Shown: positions 47,702 through 57,397 of the stretch, one piece after another
Position numbering within the stretch: the first letter of the stretch is position 1
Layout of the letters: every line of letters starts with the position of its first letter
Assembly (NCBI GenBank): GCA_037176705.1
Contig: JBAWUJ010000061.1
Location: 558,001 to 622,000 of the forward strand
Direction: 5' to 3'
DNA length: 64,000 nt
DNA from: Molossus alvarezi
Taxonomy: Eukaryota > Chordata > Mammalia > Chiroptera > Molossidae
Position numbers and translations under genes: made by a program
The notes under the pieces: generated by a model
What the model was told of the DNA's origin: nothing
The model's database searches: none
What the model saw: only the letters and a program-made list of their open reading frames with translations

Positions 47702-48446
47702 CAATTCAATTAATAAATTTATTTATATTTGTTATAGTTGTTTCTTTTCTTTCCCCCTGCTAATACCCCCTCCCCTTCCTCCCAGCCCTATCCCCAGCTG
47801 TGTTGTCCATGTCTATTGCTCATTCATACACGCACATAAGTTCTGTGGTTTATCCTTCCCCCAACCCAAACTACTGGGGATTGTCAGTCTGTTCCCCACT
47901 TCCAGATCCCTGGGACTACCCCATTGCTCAGACTGTTATGTTCATTATATTCCACAAATAAGTGAGATCATATGATACTTGTCTTTTTTTGCTTGGCTTG
48001 TTTTGCTTAGGATAATACTTTCCAGGTTCCCCAATGTCCTTTCAAAGGAAAAGAGATCTTTCTTTTTCACAGTTGCATAGTACTGCATTGTGTACAGGTA
48101 CCAGAGATTTTTTTTTTTAATTCATTTTTCTGCTGATGAACATTTGGGCTGTTTCCAGATCTTAGCTATTGTAAATAGTGCTGCTATAAACATGGGGGTA
48201 CATATATTCTTTCTGATTGGTGTTTCAGGCTTCATAGTGTATATTTCTAGAAGTGGGATCACTGGATCAAATGGAAGCTCATTTTTTAATTCTTTGAGGT
48301 AACACCATATTGTTTTCCATAGTGCACCAGTCTGCATTCCCACTAGCAGTGCACTAGAGTCCCTGTTTCTCCACACCCTCACCAAACTTGTTTGATGATT
48401 TGTTAATGGCGGTCATTCTGGCAGGTGTGAGGTGATACCTCATTGT
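47702..48446 (-). mobile_element. L1 3' end, minus strand (part of right arm)
   Basis: 3' UTR and end of ORF2 in reverse. Its tail junction 'ttttcaattcaattaat' is the mirror of the junction at 3,815, showing that this L1 end was present before the inverted duplication. It stops abruptly at 48,446 in the ORF2 C-terminal region. Confidence 0.85.
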
Positions 48447-48781
48447 TTAGAAGAGGGGTTGGGGGAGAAATAAACCACAAAACTTATATGCATGTATGCA
48501 CAACCAATGGACATGGACAACAAAGCCGGGTAATGGGTGGGAGTGGATGGGGAGGAGGGTGTCAATGGGTAAAAATGGAGAAACATCTGTAACAAAAAAT
48601 AATTAATAAAAAAATTTTAAAGGAAGGTTGGGGAGAGGAAAGGGATAAACCACTGAACTTATATGTGTGTATGCATAACCAATAAAGATGGACAACAGCT
48701 GGGGATGGGATGGGGGGAATGGGGAGGAGGGTGTCAATGGGGAAAAAAGGAGAAACATCTGTAACAAAAATAAAATAAAAT
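48447..48781 (+). mobile_element. Two tandem L1 3'-UTR ends, plus strand
   Basis: Directly abutting the minus-strand L1 are two head-to-tail copies of the last 160 bp or so of the L1 3' UTR (48,447-48,605 and 48,613-48,781), each ending 'gagaaacatctgtaac' plus an A-rich tail. Confidence 0.8.
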
Positions 48782-48860
48782 AATCTCTGAACTATATAAC
48801 AGCGAAATTCAATTTCAGACCAAAGACAAGAAACCATTTTTGCTATATTTGATGTGTCTA

Positions 48861-48875
48861 TGCTGCCACCTAGTG
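48861..48875 (-). promoter_or_regulatory. CTCF-like core, first array unit (13/14)
   Basis: On the minus strand GCACTAGGTGGCAG, one mismatch to the CTCF core consensus CCASYAGRKGGCRS. Confidence 0.4.
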
Positions 48876-49018
48876 CACATAAGGAAGAATGCTCTATGAA
48901 TGTACAATCCAATCCAGAGGTGTCCTTTACATAGTGAAATACTACATCTACTTATTACTAAAAATTAATACATACTAATTCTAGGAAATTTAGAATATCC
49001 TGGAAGGTACAAACAAGA

Positions 49019-49490
49019 AAAAAAATCTCCATTCTTCTCAAACTATTCCAAAAAATTTAAGAAAAAGGAAGACTTCCAAACTCTTTTTATGAGGTCAGCA
49101 TAATTTTAATTCTTAAACCAGATAAAGATACTACAAGGAAAGAAAACTAAAAGCCAATATTCCTGATAAATGTACATGCCAAAATTGCTAACAAAATATT
49201 AGTAAATCAGATCTATCAATACATTAAAAAAATTATTCACCTTGTCCAAGTGGGATTCATCCCTAGAATGCAAGGAAGGTACAATATTTGTATATCAATA
49301 TATGTGATACACCACATAAACAAAATGACAGATAAAAACCATACAATCTTATCAATAGTTGCTGGAATTGCAATTACTATGCATTGCAGGTGTGAGTATA
49401 CAATGGTGCAGCCCCTGTGGAACTGGTGCGGTGATTCCTCAAAAAACCTAAGTATCGAATTAGCATATGGTGCAGGCAATCAAAAGTTTT
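49019..49490 (+). mobile_element. L1 fragments inside the array
   Basis: 49,019-49,368 is an internal piece of ORF2 reverse transcriptase ('gtgggattcatccctagaat'). 49,369-49,490 reads as a piece of an older L1 ('tggtgcagcccctgtgg...ttcctcaaaaaa'). Both are truncated at each end; array sequence resumes at about 49,500. Confidence 0.75.
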
Positions 49491-50142
49491 TTTAAAAAAA
49501 ATCACTGAACTATATAACAGCCACATTTCATTTCTAACCAAATGCAGTGAAACCATTTTTTCTATTTATTTGATATGTTCATGCCGCCATCTAGAGGAAC
49601 GATAGAAGAATGCTCTATAAATGTAGAAGACTGTAAATGTTCACAATATGCCATGTAAGCGGGTTCGATATCTGCTCAGGGCTAATACAAGAATCAACAA
49701 ATTAATGCATAAATAAGTGGGACAACAAATTAATCTCTCCTTCTCAGTTCTTCTTTCACTTTTTCCAAAGTCAATTAATAAAAATAATTTTAAATCACTA
49801 AACTATATAACACCCATGTTCCATTTCAGACCAAATACTCAGAAATCATTCTTGCTACTTATTGAATGTGCTACCACCTACTGGAAAAATGGAAGAATGC
49901 TCCTTGAATGTAGAATTAGGGACAAAATCCATGTGTTTGTTACATATTGATAGTTACTACACATACATTATTATTTAAAAATAATCCTTGCACAATTTAG
50001 AAAATTTACAGTACCTAGAAAAGTAGAAAGAAGAAAACTTGCCAATGATGTCATTTTGCCATTGTTTCACGATTCTGAGTGCCTGGGTAGGGGAGATAGA
50101 AAGATCAAGGTGCAGTTCTCTCTGTATACAGTCAACTTTTCT

Positions 50143-50391
50143 TTTTTTTTTTTTTATCCTCACCCGAGGATACTTTTCCATTTTTTATACAGATAGAGTG
50201 GGAGGGAGAGAGAGGGAGGGAGAGAGAGAGAAACATCGACGTGAAGGGACACATCGAGTGGCTGCCACCCGCACGACCAACCAGGGCCGGGGACAAACTG
50301 CAACCGAAGTACGTGCCCTTAGTGGTAACCGAACCGGGTCTCTCCGGACCACAGGCCCAAGCTCTAACCGCTGAGCCAAACCGGCCAGGGC
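50143..50391 (-). mobile_element. Young Ves SINE with perfect 18-bp target duplication
   Basis: Complete minus-strand element flanked by 'tatacagtcaacttttct' at 50,125-50,142 and 50,392-50,409. The target is array-unit sequence. Confidence 0.95.
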
Positions 50392-50499
50392 TATACAGTC
50401 AACTTTTCTGCCCTTTGGGTGCTAACCTTGAACTTAGTTTTGATACTTGGTGTTTGCTTTGCTCACCTATCATCAAGCCCTTTAAAAAATTAAAATTTA

Positions 50500-50690
50500 G
50501 CCTAGGCAGAGAGGTTCAGTGGTTGAGCAGGAGCCCTCGCAACAAGAGGTCAGGAGTTGGATACCTGGTCATGGCTCGTGCCAGGGTTGTGGGATAGATC
50601 CCCACTAGGGGGCGTGCAAGAGGCAGCTGATAGATGTATCTTTCTCCCTCTCCCTCACTCACCAAAATATCAACACAAACGTTTAAAAAA
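50500..50690 (+). mobile_element. Ves-type SINE of a different subfamily, with CTCF-like site
   Basis: Plus-strand element with 'gaggttcagtggttgagc', a B-box region and 'cccactagggggcgtgcaag' in the body, then a pyrimidine tract. The body word contains a 13/14 CTCF core match on the plus strand. Confidence 0.8.
50602..50615 (+). promoter_or_regulatory. CTCF-like core in SINE (13/14)
   Basis: CCACTAGGGGGCGT matches CCASYAGRKGGCRS except at the last position. It is the only plus-strand site seen in the array and so points towards the ten downstream... minus-strand sites on its right would be convergent with it. Confidence 0.4.
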
Positions 50691-50782
50691 TTATTAAAAT
50701 TTAACCCTGTAAATGTACTTCAGTTGCTTTAAGTTCGGTTAATTGTTTCAGAATTTCTGTTTGTTTGTTTTTAGTACTTTAA

Positions 50783-50945
50783 AAAATTTTATCTTTATTG
50801 TTTCAAGGACAGACATCTCTCCATTTTCCCTTCCTGATACCCTCCTTCCCGCTCCCCATATGCCCCCTCACCTTCACTGCACTGTTGTCTGTGTCCATTG
50901 GTTATGCATATATTCATATAAGTACTTTGGCTTATATCTTGTCTT
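50783..50945 (-). mobile_element. L1 3'-UTR fragment, minus strand
   Basis: Contains 'gtgtccattggttatgcata', a 3'-UTR word shared with the L1 at 26,180 and others, in reverse orientation and diverged. Confidence 0.7.
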
Positions 50946-51328
50946 ATTTTTATTATGATAAAAATGTTGCAGTGAACATCTTATGGTATAGCAATACACA
51001 CACACACATACACACAGTTATATACGCAACTAATTCGGCAGTGTAAATGACAAACTGGGTCTTGCTGAATGGTACATGCATTTATAAACTTAATAGATAT
51101 TGCACTGGCGGGTAGCTGAGTTCGGTAGAGTCTCATCTCGATACGCCAAGGTCTCGGGTTCCATCCTTCAACATGACTTGTAAAAGAGGCAACTAATGAA
51201 TGAATCCCACCTCTCCAAAATCAATCCATAAATACAAATTAAAACTATCACTGAACTATTTACAGCCACATTCAATTTCAGACCACAAACCAAGAAACCA
51301 TTTTGGCTATTTCCTTGGTATGCGTACA

Positions 51329-51342
51329 CTGCCACCCAGTGG
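51329..51342 (-). promoter_or_regulatory. CTCF-like core (13/14)
   Basis: Minus-strand CCACTGGGTGGCAG, one mismatch (A to G at position 6) to CCASYAGRKGGCRS, at the conserved place in the array unit. Confidence 0.4.
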
Positions 51343-52592
51343 AACCATAGAAGAATGCATTACGACTGCAAAATCATTCATCTTGTCCAGATGTGTTTTT
51401 ACATATTAATAAAGATTCTAAAAATAATTCATTATTAAAGATTAATATATGCCCATTCTAGAAAATTGATAGTATTCCAAAAAGTAAAATATAGGAAAAA
51501 TATCTGCCATCGTCTAACTATTCCAATTCTTTCCGAATTCTGAATTTCTGCACAGGGAAGATAGAAAGATCAAGGTGCAGTTGTTCTTGCCACAGACAGT
51601 TAAATTATTTGCTTTCCAGCACTAACCTTGAATTTACTTTTGAAACTTGATTGTTACTGTCTGCTCAAGCCTCTTAAAAAAAATACGAGTTATTGGACCC
51701 CAACCAGATACTTTGTTTGATTCAAGTCTGTCTCTAGTTTCAGGTTTTTGTTTTATTTTGGTTTTGACAAAATGTTGCAATAATCATCTTATATACAGTA
51801 TAGTATAATTACAAACCCATTTCTATAGTGTAAAATGCAAACGGGGTCATGCTCAACGGCTTCATGCATTTATAAATGTAAGTGATGTTTCCCTGGACAG
51901 GGAATTGAGTGAGTTAGAGTGTCATCCCGCCACTCCAAGTACACGTGCTCTGTATCCAGACAGGGTAATATGCAAAACTCAACTAATTAATACATAAAGA
52001 AGGGGAACAACAAATAGATATTTCTCTGTCAGTCACTATTTCTTTTTCTCTGTCTCTCTCGCTAAAAAATTAATATTTTATTTAAAAATCACTGAACTTG
52101 AGAACAGCCACGTTCAATTTCAGACAAAACACAGTGAAATCATTTTTAATGAGCGTATGCTGTCACCTTGTGGACATATAAAAGAATTCCTTCCGAATCC
52201 AAAATATGTGAATATATATATCTTGGTGAAAGTGCATAACACTTTCTACAGTGTAAATTCAACACAAAGTTGTTTTCAATCGTACATTCACTTATAAATT
52301 TGATGGTTATATCCCTGGCTGGGTTGCGGAGTTTGTTAAAGCATCATCTCCATAGGTCAGGATTGGAAGTTTGCTCCCTGGTCATGGCACATACAAGAAT
52401 AAGCCTGTGAATGGTGCATAAGCGGAACAACATCTTCATGTTTCTCTCTTTCCTCATTCCCTCTATTTCTTTTGCTCTTTCCCAAAAATCAATCAATCAA
52501 TAATATATATTTTTAAATCACTGATATAACAGCCACGTTCAATTTCTGACCAACAGTGAAACAATTTTTGCTCCTTATTTGGTATGTGTATG

Positions 52593-52606
52593 CTGCCACC
52601 TAGTGG
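52593..52606 (-). promoter_or_regulatory. CTCF-like core (14/14)
   Basis: Minus-strand CCACTAGGTGGCAG, a full match to the CTCF core consensus CCASYAGRKGGCRS. The paralogous site at 55,852-55,865 has one change. Confidence 0.5.
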
Positions 52607-53585
52607 AAATATAGAAGAATGATATATGAATGTACAACAAAATCCACATATGTTCTTTCCCTATTCATAAAGATACGATCTATAACTTACTAATGTTAAT
52701 ACATGCACACTTTAGAAAATGTGAAGTATGCAGACACAGAGAAAGAGAACTCTGACCAGTAAAATCATTTTGCTATTGCTTTAGGATTCTGATTCCTGAG
52801 CAGGGGAAATAGAAAGATAAAAGGTGCAGTTGTTTTCTCTGTATAAAATCAACTTTAAGCTCTTTGGGGGTTAGTCTGAAACTTAATTATGATACTTGAT
52901 TTTTGCTTTGCTCACCTATCATCAAGCCTCTTTCTAAAATATTAAAATTTTACCCTGTTCAGGTACTTTGTTTGCTTTAAGCTCTGTCTCTTCTTTAAGG
53001 TTTTTATTTATTTTAACACAGTATACAATGTTGCAAAGAATAATTTGTTAAAACATCGTCTCAAAATCCAAGGTTCAGGATCAATCCCAGGTCAGAGAAC
53101 ATAGGAGAAAGAACAAATAAATGCATAAATGAGTGGGGCAAAAAAACCTTTTTCTCTTTCCCTCTTTCTTGCTCTAGCTCTTTCTCTCTGCCACTTTTTC
53201 TTTCTCCAAAACCAATCAATAGATAAATACATTTTAAAAATCACTGAACTGTTTAATAGCGATGTTCAATTTCACACTAATTGCCAGGAACCATTTTTGC
53301 CATATTGATACGTCTGTGCTCCCACCTAGTAGACATAAGAAAGAAGGCTCTATGAATGTAGAATACAATCCAGAAGTGTTCTTTACATAGTGATACATTT
53401 CATCTACTTATTATTAAAAATTAATACGCATTAATTGTCGAAAATTGAGAATACCCAGGAAAGTACCAAAGAAGAAAAAATTACCCATGATCTCACTTTT
53501 CCATTTGTTCAGGACTCTGAGTTCTTGGGCAGGCAAAATAGAAAGATTAAGGCATGTTTTTTCTATGTAAAAAGTCAGCTTTACT

Positions 53586-54137
53586 GGTAAACATATATGC
53601 ACCGAGAATAGAGGCACCAACATGTACTAACAAACTTCTGGAGGACTTCAAAGGAGCAATGGACAGCAATACAATCATTGGGAGGATCTGCAACACCCTG
53701 CTGACATCACTGGATAGATCCTCTAGACAAAAAAATTAACAAGAAAACAGAGTTTAAATGATGCACTAGATCACACAGATTTAATGGATACTTACAGAGA
53801 ATTACACCCCAAACTGCAGAATTGACATTCTTCTCAAGTGCACATGGGACATTCTCAAAGAGAGACCACATGTTAGAACACAAACTAAGTTTCTACACAT
53901 CCAAGAAGACTAAAATCATATCAAGCACCCTGTCAGATCATAATGGCACGAAACTAGAAATCAATGACAACAAAGACACGCAAAAACCTTTAAACACAGG
54001 GAGAATAAATTACATGTTATTAAACAATGAATGGGTTACCAATGAGATCAAGGAATAAAAAACTTCCTGAAAACCAATTAAAATGAACATACATCAATAA
54101 AATATCTATGAGATGCAGTGAAAGCCATTCTGAGAGC
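53586..54137 (+). mobile_element. L1 ORF2 endonuclease-region fragment (left HOR copy)
   Basis: Starts with the 'VNIYAP' type motif of the L1 endonuclease and runs about 550 bp before an abrupt join to array-unit sequence ('gagagcc/aagttcaatttcag') at about 54,137. The right copy continues as L1 through the same point, so the left one lost about 3.5 kb. Confidence 0.85.
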
Positions 54138-54585
54138 CAAGTTCAATTTCAGACCACATACAGTGAAACCATTTTTGATGTGCGTATGCTGCCACCTTGT
54201 GAACATATAAAAGAATGCCTTCTGAATGCACAATACTTTATAAAATCCAGATGTGTTCTTTATAGCTTGATAAAGACACAACATATAACACGTTACTAAA
54301 ACTCATATGTGCTCACTTTAGAAAACTTCCAGTACGCAGAGAGGAAAAAAAAAATTGACCAGTAATATCACTCTGCCATTGGTTAAGGATGCTGTGTACC
54401 TGAGCAGGGGAGATAGATAAAAGGCGCAGTGGTTATTTCAGGATAAAGTCAATTTGCAGCTCTCTTGGTGCTAACCTTGAATGTAGATGTACTGGTTGAT
54501 TCTTCTATTGCTTACATATTATCAAGCCACTTTTTTAAAAAATTAAATTTAATCCTGTTCAGATACTTTGTATCATGGTTCAAAT

Positions 54586-54620
54586 TTTTTGTTTGTTTGT
54601 TTGTTTGTTTGTTTGTTTAG
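54586..54620. repeat. (GTTT)n microsatellite
   Basis: About eight GTTT units inside an array unit. Other short simple repeats nearby are (AAAT)n at 55,050-55,082 and (AAT)n at 56,272-56,291. Confidence 0.9.
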
Positions 54621-55474
54621 TCCTCATATAAAATATTGCAATGAACAATTGCTTAAAATATCATCCTCAATTCCCAAGGTATCAATCCCAGGTCAGAGAA
54701 CATATAAGAAAGAACAACTGGAAGCAAGTGAGAAAAAAAATGTGGTTCTCATTCTCTGTAGGTCAATATCTCACTTTCTCTCATTTCACATCTCTCTAAA
54801 CTCAATCAACAGATTTAAAAATTGAATCACTGAACTATATAACAGCAACATTTAATTTTAGACCAAATACCATGAAACCATTCTTGCTCTTTATTCCATG
54901 TACTTATGCTTTTACCTAGTGGAGACATGGAAGAATGCTCAATGACTGTAGAATAAAATGCTGACGTGTTCTTTACACACTGATATACAATATTTACTTT
55001 ATTATTAAAATTAATACATTCTCATTGTAAAAAATTTCAAGCACCCAAGAAATTACAATAAATAAATAAATAAATAAATAAACTACCACCTCATTTTGCC
55101 ATTGGTTCAAGAATCAGAGTTCCTGCCCAGAAGAGATAGAAAGATCAAGGTCCAATTGTTTACTCTGTTTAAAGTCAACATTTCAGGCTTTGGGTACTAA
55201 TATTGAGCTTGATTTTGATATTTGATTTTTGCTTTGCTCACCTATCACTAAGTCTCTTTTTTTTTTAGGAAAGATACTAAAAAGTTGACCTGTCATATAC
55301 TGTGGTTGTTCTAAGTTCTTTCTCTTGTTTTCTTCCTTTTTTCTCTCTCTTTTTTTTTTTTTTTTGATGTCAGCTTTGTATTCTGTGGTTTTTAAAAATT
55401 TGCTATGAACACCTTATGAATAATACATTAATACACATACACACACACATACACACATATATACACACACACAT

Positions 55475-57397
55475 ATATATGTATATCTTGGTAAAAGTGC
55501 ATACTTCTTTTTACAGTGTAAATTCAAACCAAGGTTGTTTTCAATAGTACATTCACTTATCAATTTGATGGTTATATCCATAGCTGTGTTGCTGAGTTTG
55601 TTAAAGCCTCATCTCCATTGATCAGGATTGCAAGTTTGCTCCCAGGTCATGGCACATACAAGAATAAGCCAGTGAATGCTGCATAAGTGGAACAACAAAT
55701 TGATGTTTCTCTCTTTCTCTCCCTCCATTTCTCTTTCTCAAAAATCAATTAATCAATGATATTTTTTTAAAAATCACTAGTGTAACAGCCACATCCAATT
55801 TCTGACCAACTACAGTGAAACAATTTTTGCTCCTTATGTAGTGTGTGTATGCTGCCACCTATTGGAAATATAGGAGAATGATCTATGAATGTACAACATA
55901 ATATCCACATATGTTCTTTCCCTATTCATAAAGATACTATCTATCACTTACTATAACATGCATACTTTAGAAAATTTAAGTATGCAGACACAGAGAAAGA
56001 AAACCCTGACCAGTAAAATTATTTTTCTATTGCTTTAGGATTCTTATTCCTGAGCAGGACAAATAGAAAGATAAAACGTGCAGTTGTTCTCACTATATAA
56101 AATCAATATTAAGCTCTTTTGGGGCTAGTCTGGAACTTAGTTGTGATACTTGATTTTTGTTTACCTATCATCAAGCCTCTTTCTAAAAATTAAAATTTAA
56201 CCCTGTTTGGGTACTTTGGTTGCTTTAAGGTCTGTCTCTTCTTTCAGGTTTGTATTCATCTTAACACAATATAAAATAATAATAATAATAATATGTTAAA
56301 GACTAATTTGTTAAAACATCATCTCAAAACCCAAAGTTCAGGATCAATTCCAGGTCAGAGAACATAGGCAAAAGAACAAATGAATGCATAAATGAGTGGG
56401 GTGAAAAAACCTGTGTTTTTCTCTCCTTCTTTCTTGCTCTAGCTTTTTCTCTCTGTCTCTTTTCTCCCTTCAAAACCAATCAGTAGATAAATAAATTAAA
56501 AAATCACTGAACTGTTTAACAGGGATGTTCAGTTTCAGACTAAATACCAGGAACCATATTTGTCATATTTGATGTGCTTCTGCCCCCACCCAGTGGACAT
56601 AAGAAAGAAGGCTCTGTGAATGTAGAATACAACCCAGAAGTGTTCTTTTCACACTGATACACTACATCTGCTTATTATTAAAAATTAATACACATTAGTT
56701 GTAGAACATTGAGAATATCCAGGAAAGTACCAAAGAAGATAAAATTACCCATGATATCACTTTGCATTGGTTCAGGACTCTGAGTTCCTGGGCAGGCAGG
56801 ATAGAAAGATTAAGGTGTGGTTTTTCTCTGTAAAAAGTCAGCTTTAATTATAAATATATATGCACCCAATATAGAAGCACCAACATATATTAACAAACTT
56901 CTGGTGGACTTCAAAGGAGAAATCGACAGCAATACAATCATTGGGAGGGTCTGCAACACCCTGCTGACATCACTGGATAGATTCTCTAGACAAAAAAATT
57001 AACAAGAAAATACACTGTCAATGATGAACTAGATCACATTAATTTATTGGATACCTACAGAGAATTACACCCCAAACTGCAGAATTGACATTCTTCTCAA
57101 GGGCACATGGGACATTCTCAAAGAGAGACCACATTTTAGGACACAAACTAAGTTTCTACACATCCAAGAAGACTGAAATCATATCAAGCACCCTGTCAGA
57201 TCACAATGGCATGAAACTAGAAATCAATGACAACAAAGACATGCAAAAACCTTTAAACACAGGAAGAATAAATACAATGTTATTAAACAATGAATGGGTT
57301 ACCAATAAGATCAAGGAATAAATAAAAAACTTCCTGAAAACCGATGAAAATAAATATACGTCAATAAAATATCTATGGGATGCAGCGAAAGCTATTC
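55475..57397. repeat. Higher-order repeat, right copy
   Basis: Partner of 52,205-54,137. Preceded by a (CA)/(TA) simple repeat at 55,436-55,484 that is absent from the left copy. Confidence 0.8.
55852..55865 (-). promoter_or_regulatory. CTCF-like core (13/14)
   Basis: Minus-strand CCAATAGGTGGCAG; one mismatch at position 4. Confidence 0.4.

Larger units (their letters stand above)
52205..54137. repeat. Higher-order repeat, left copy
   Basis: About 1.93 kb repeated at 55,475-57,397 with a constant offset near 3,260 bp. It covers two array units (sites at 52,593 and 53,319) and the start of an L1 inserted at the same base in both copies (53,586 and 56,846). Confidence 0.8.
48782..56840. repeat. 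Tandem array of diverged units with CTCF-like sites
   Basis: The same sequence order repeats: 'tcactgaactatataacagcc', 'caatttcagaccaaa', 'tatgctgccacctagtgg', 'agaagaatgctctatgaatg', 'cagatagaaagatcaagg', 'tttgctcacctatcatcaag', then an old SINE-like part and an (A/T)-rich tail. Eleven copies of the 'gccacctagtgg' core occur at 48,861, 49,582, 49,871, 51,329, 52,160, 52,593, 53,319, 54,189, 54,909, 55,852 and 56,583. Spacing varies from 0.29 to 1.46 kb because of L1 and SINE insertions and deletions. A further partial unit lies at 60,873-61,345. No coding frame. The origin of the unit is not known to me. Confidence 0.85.
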
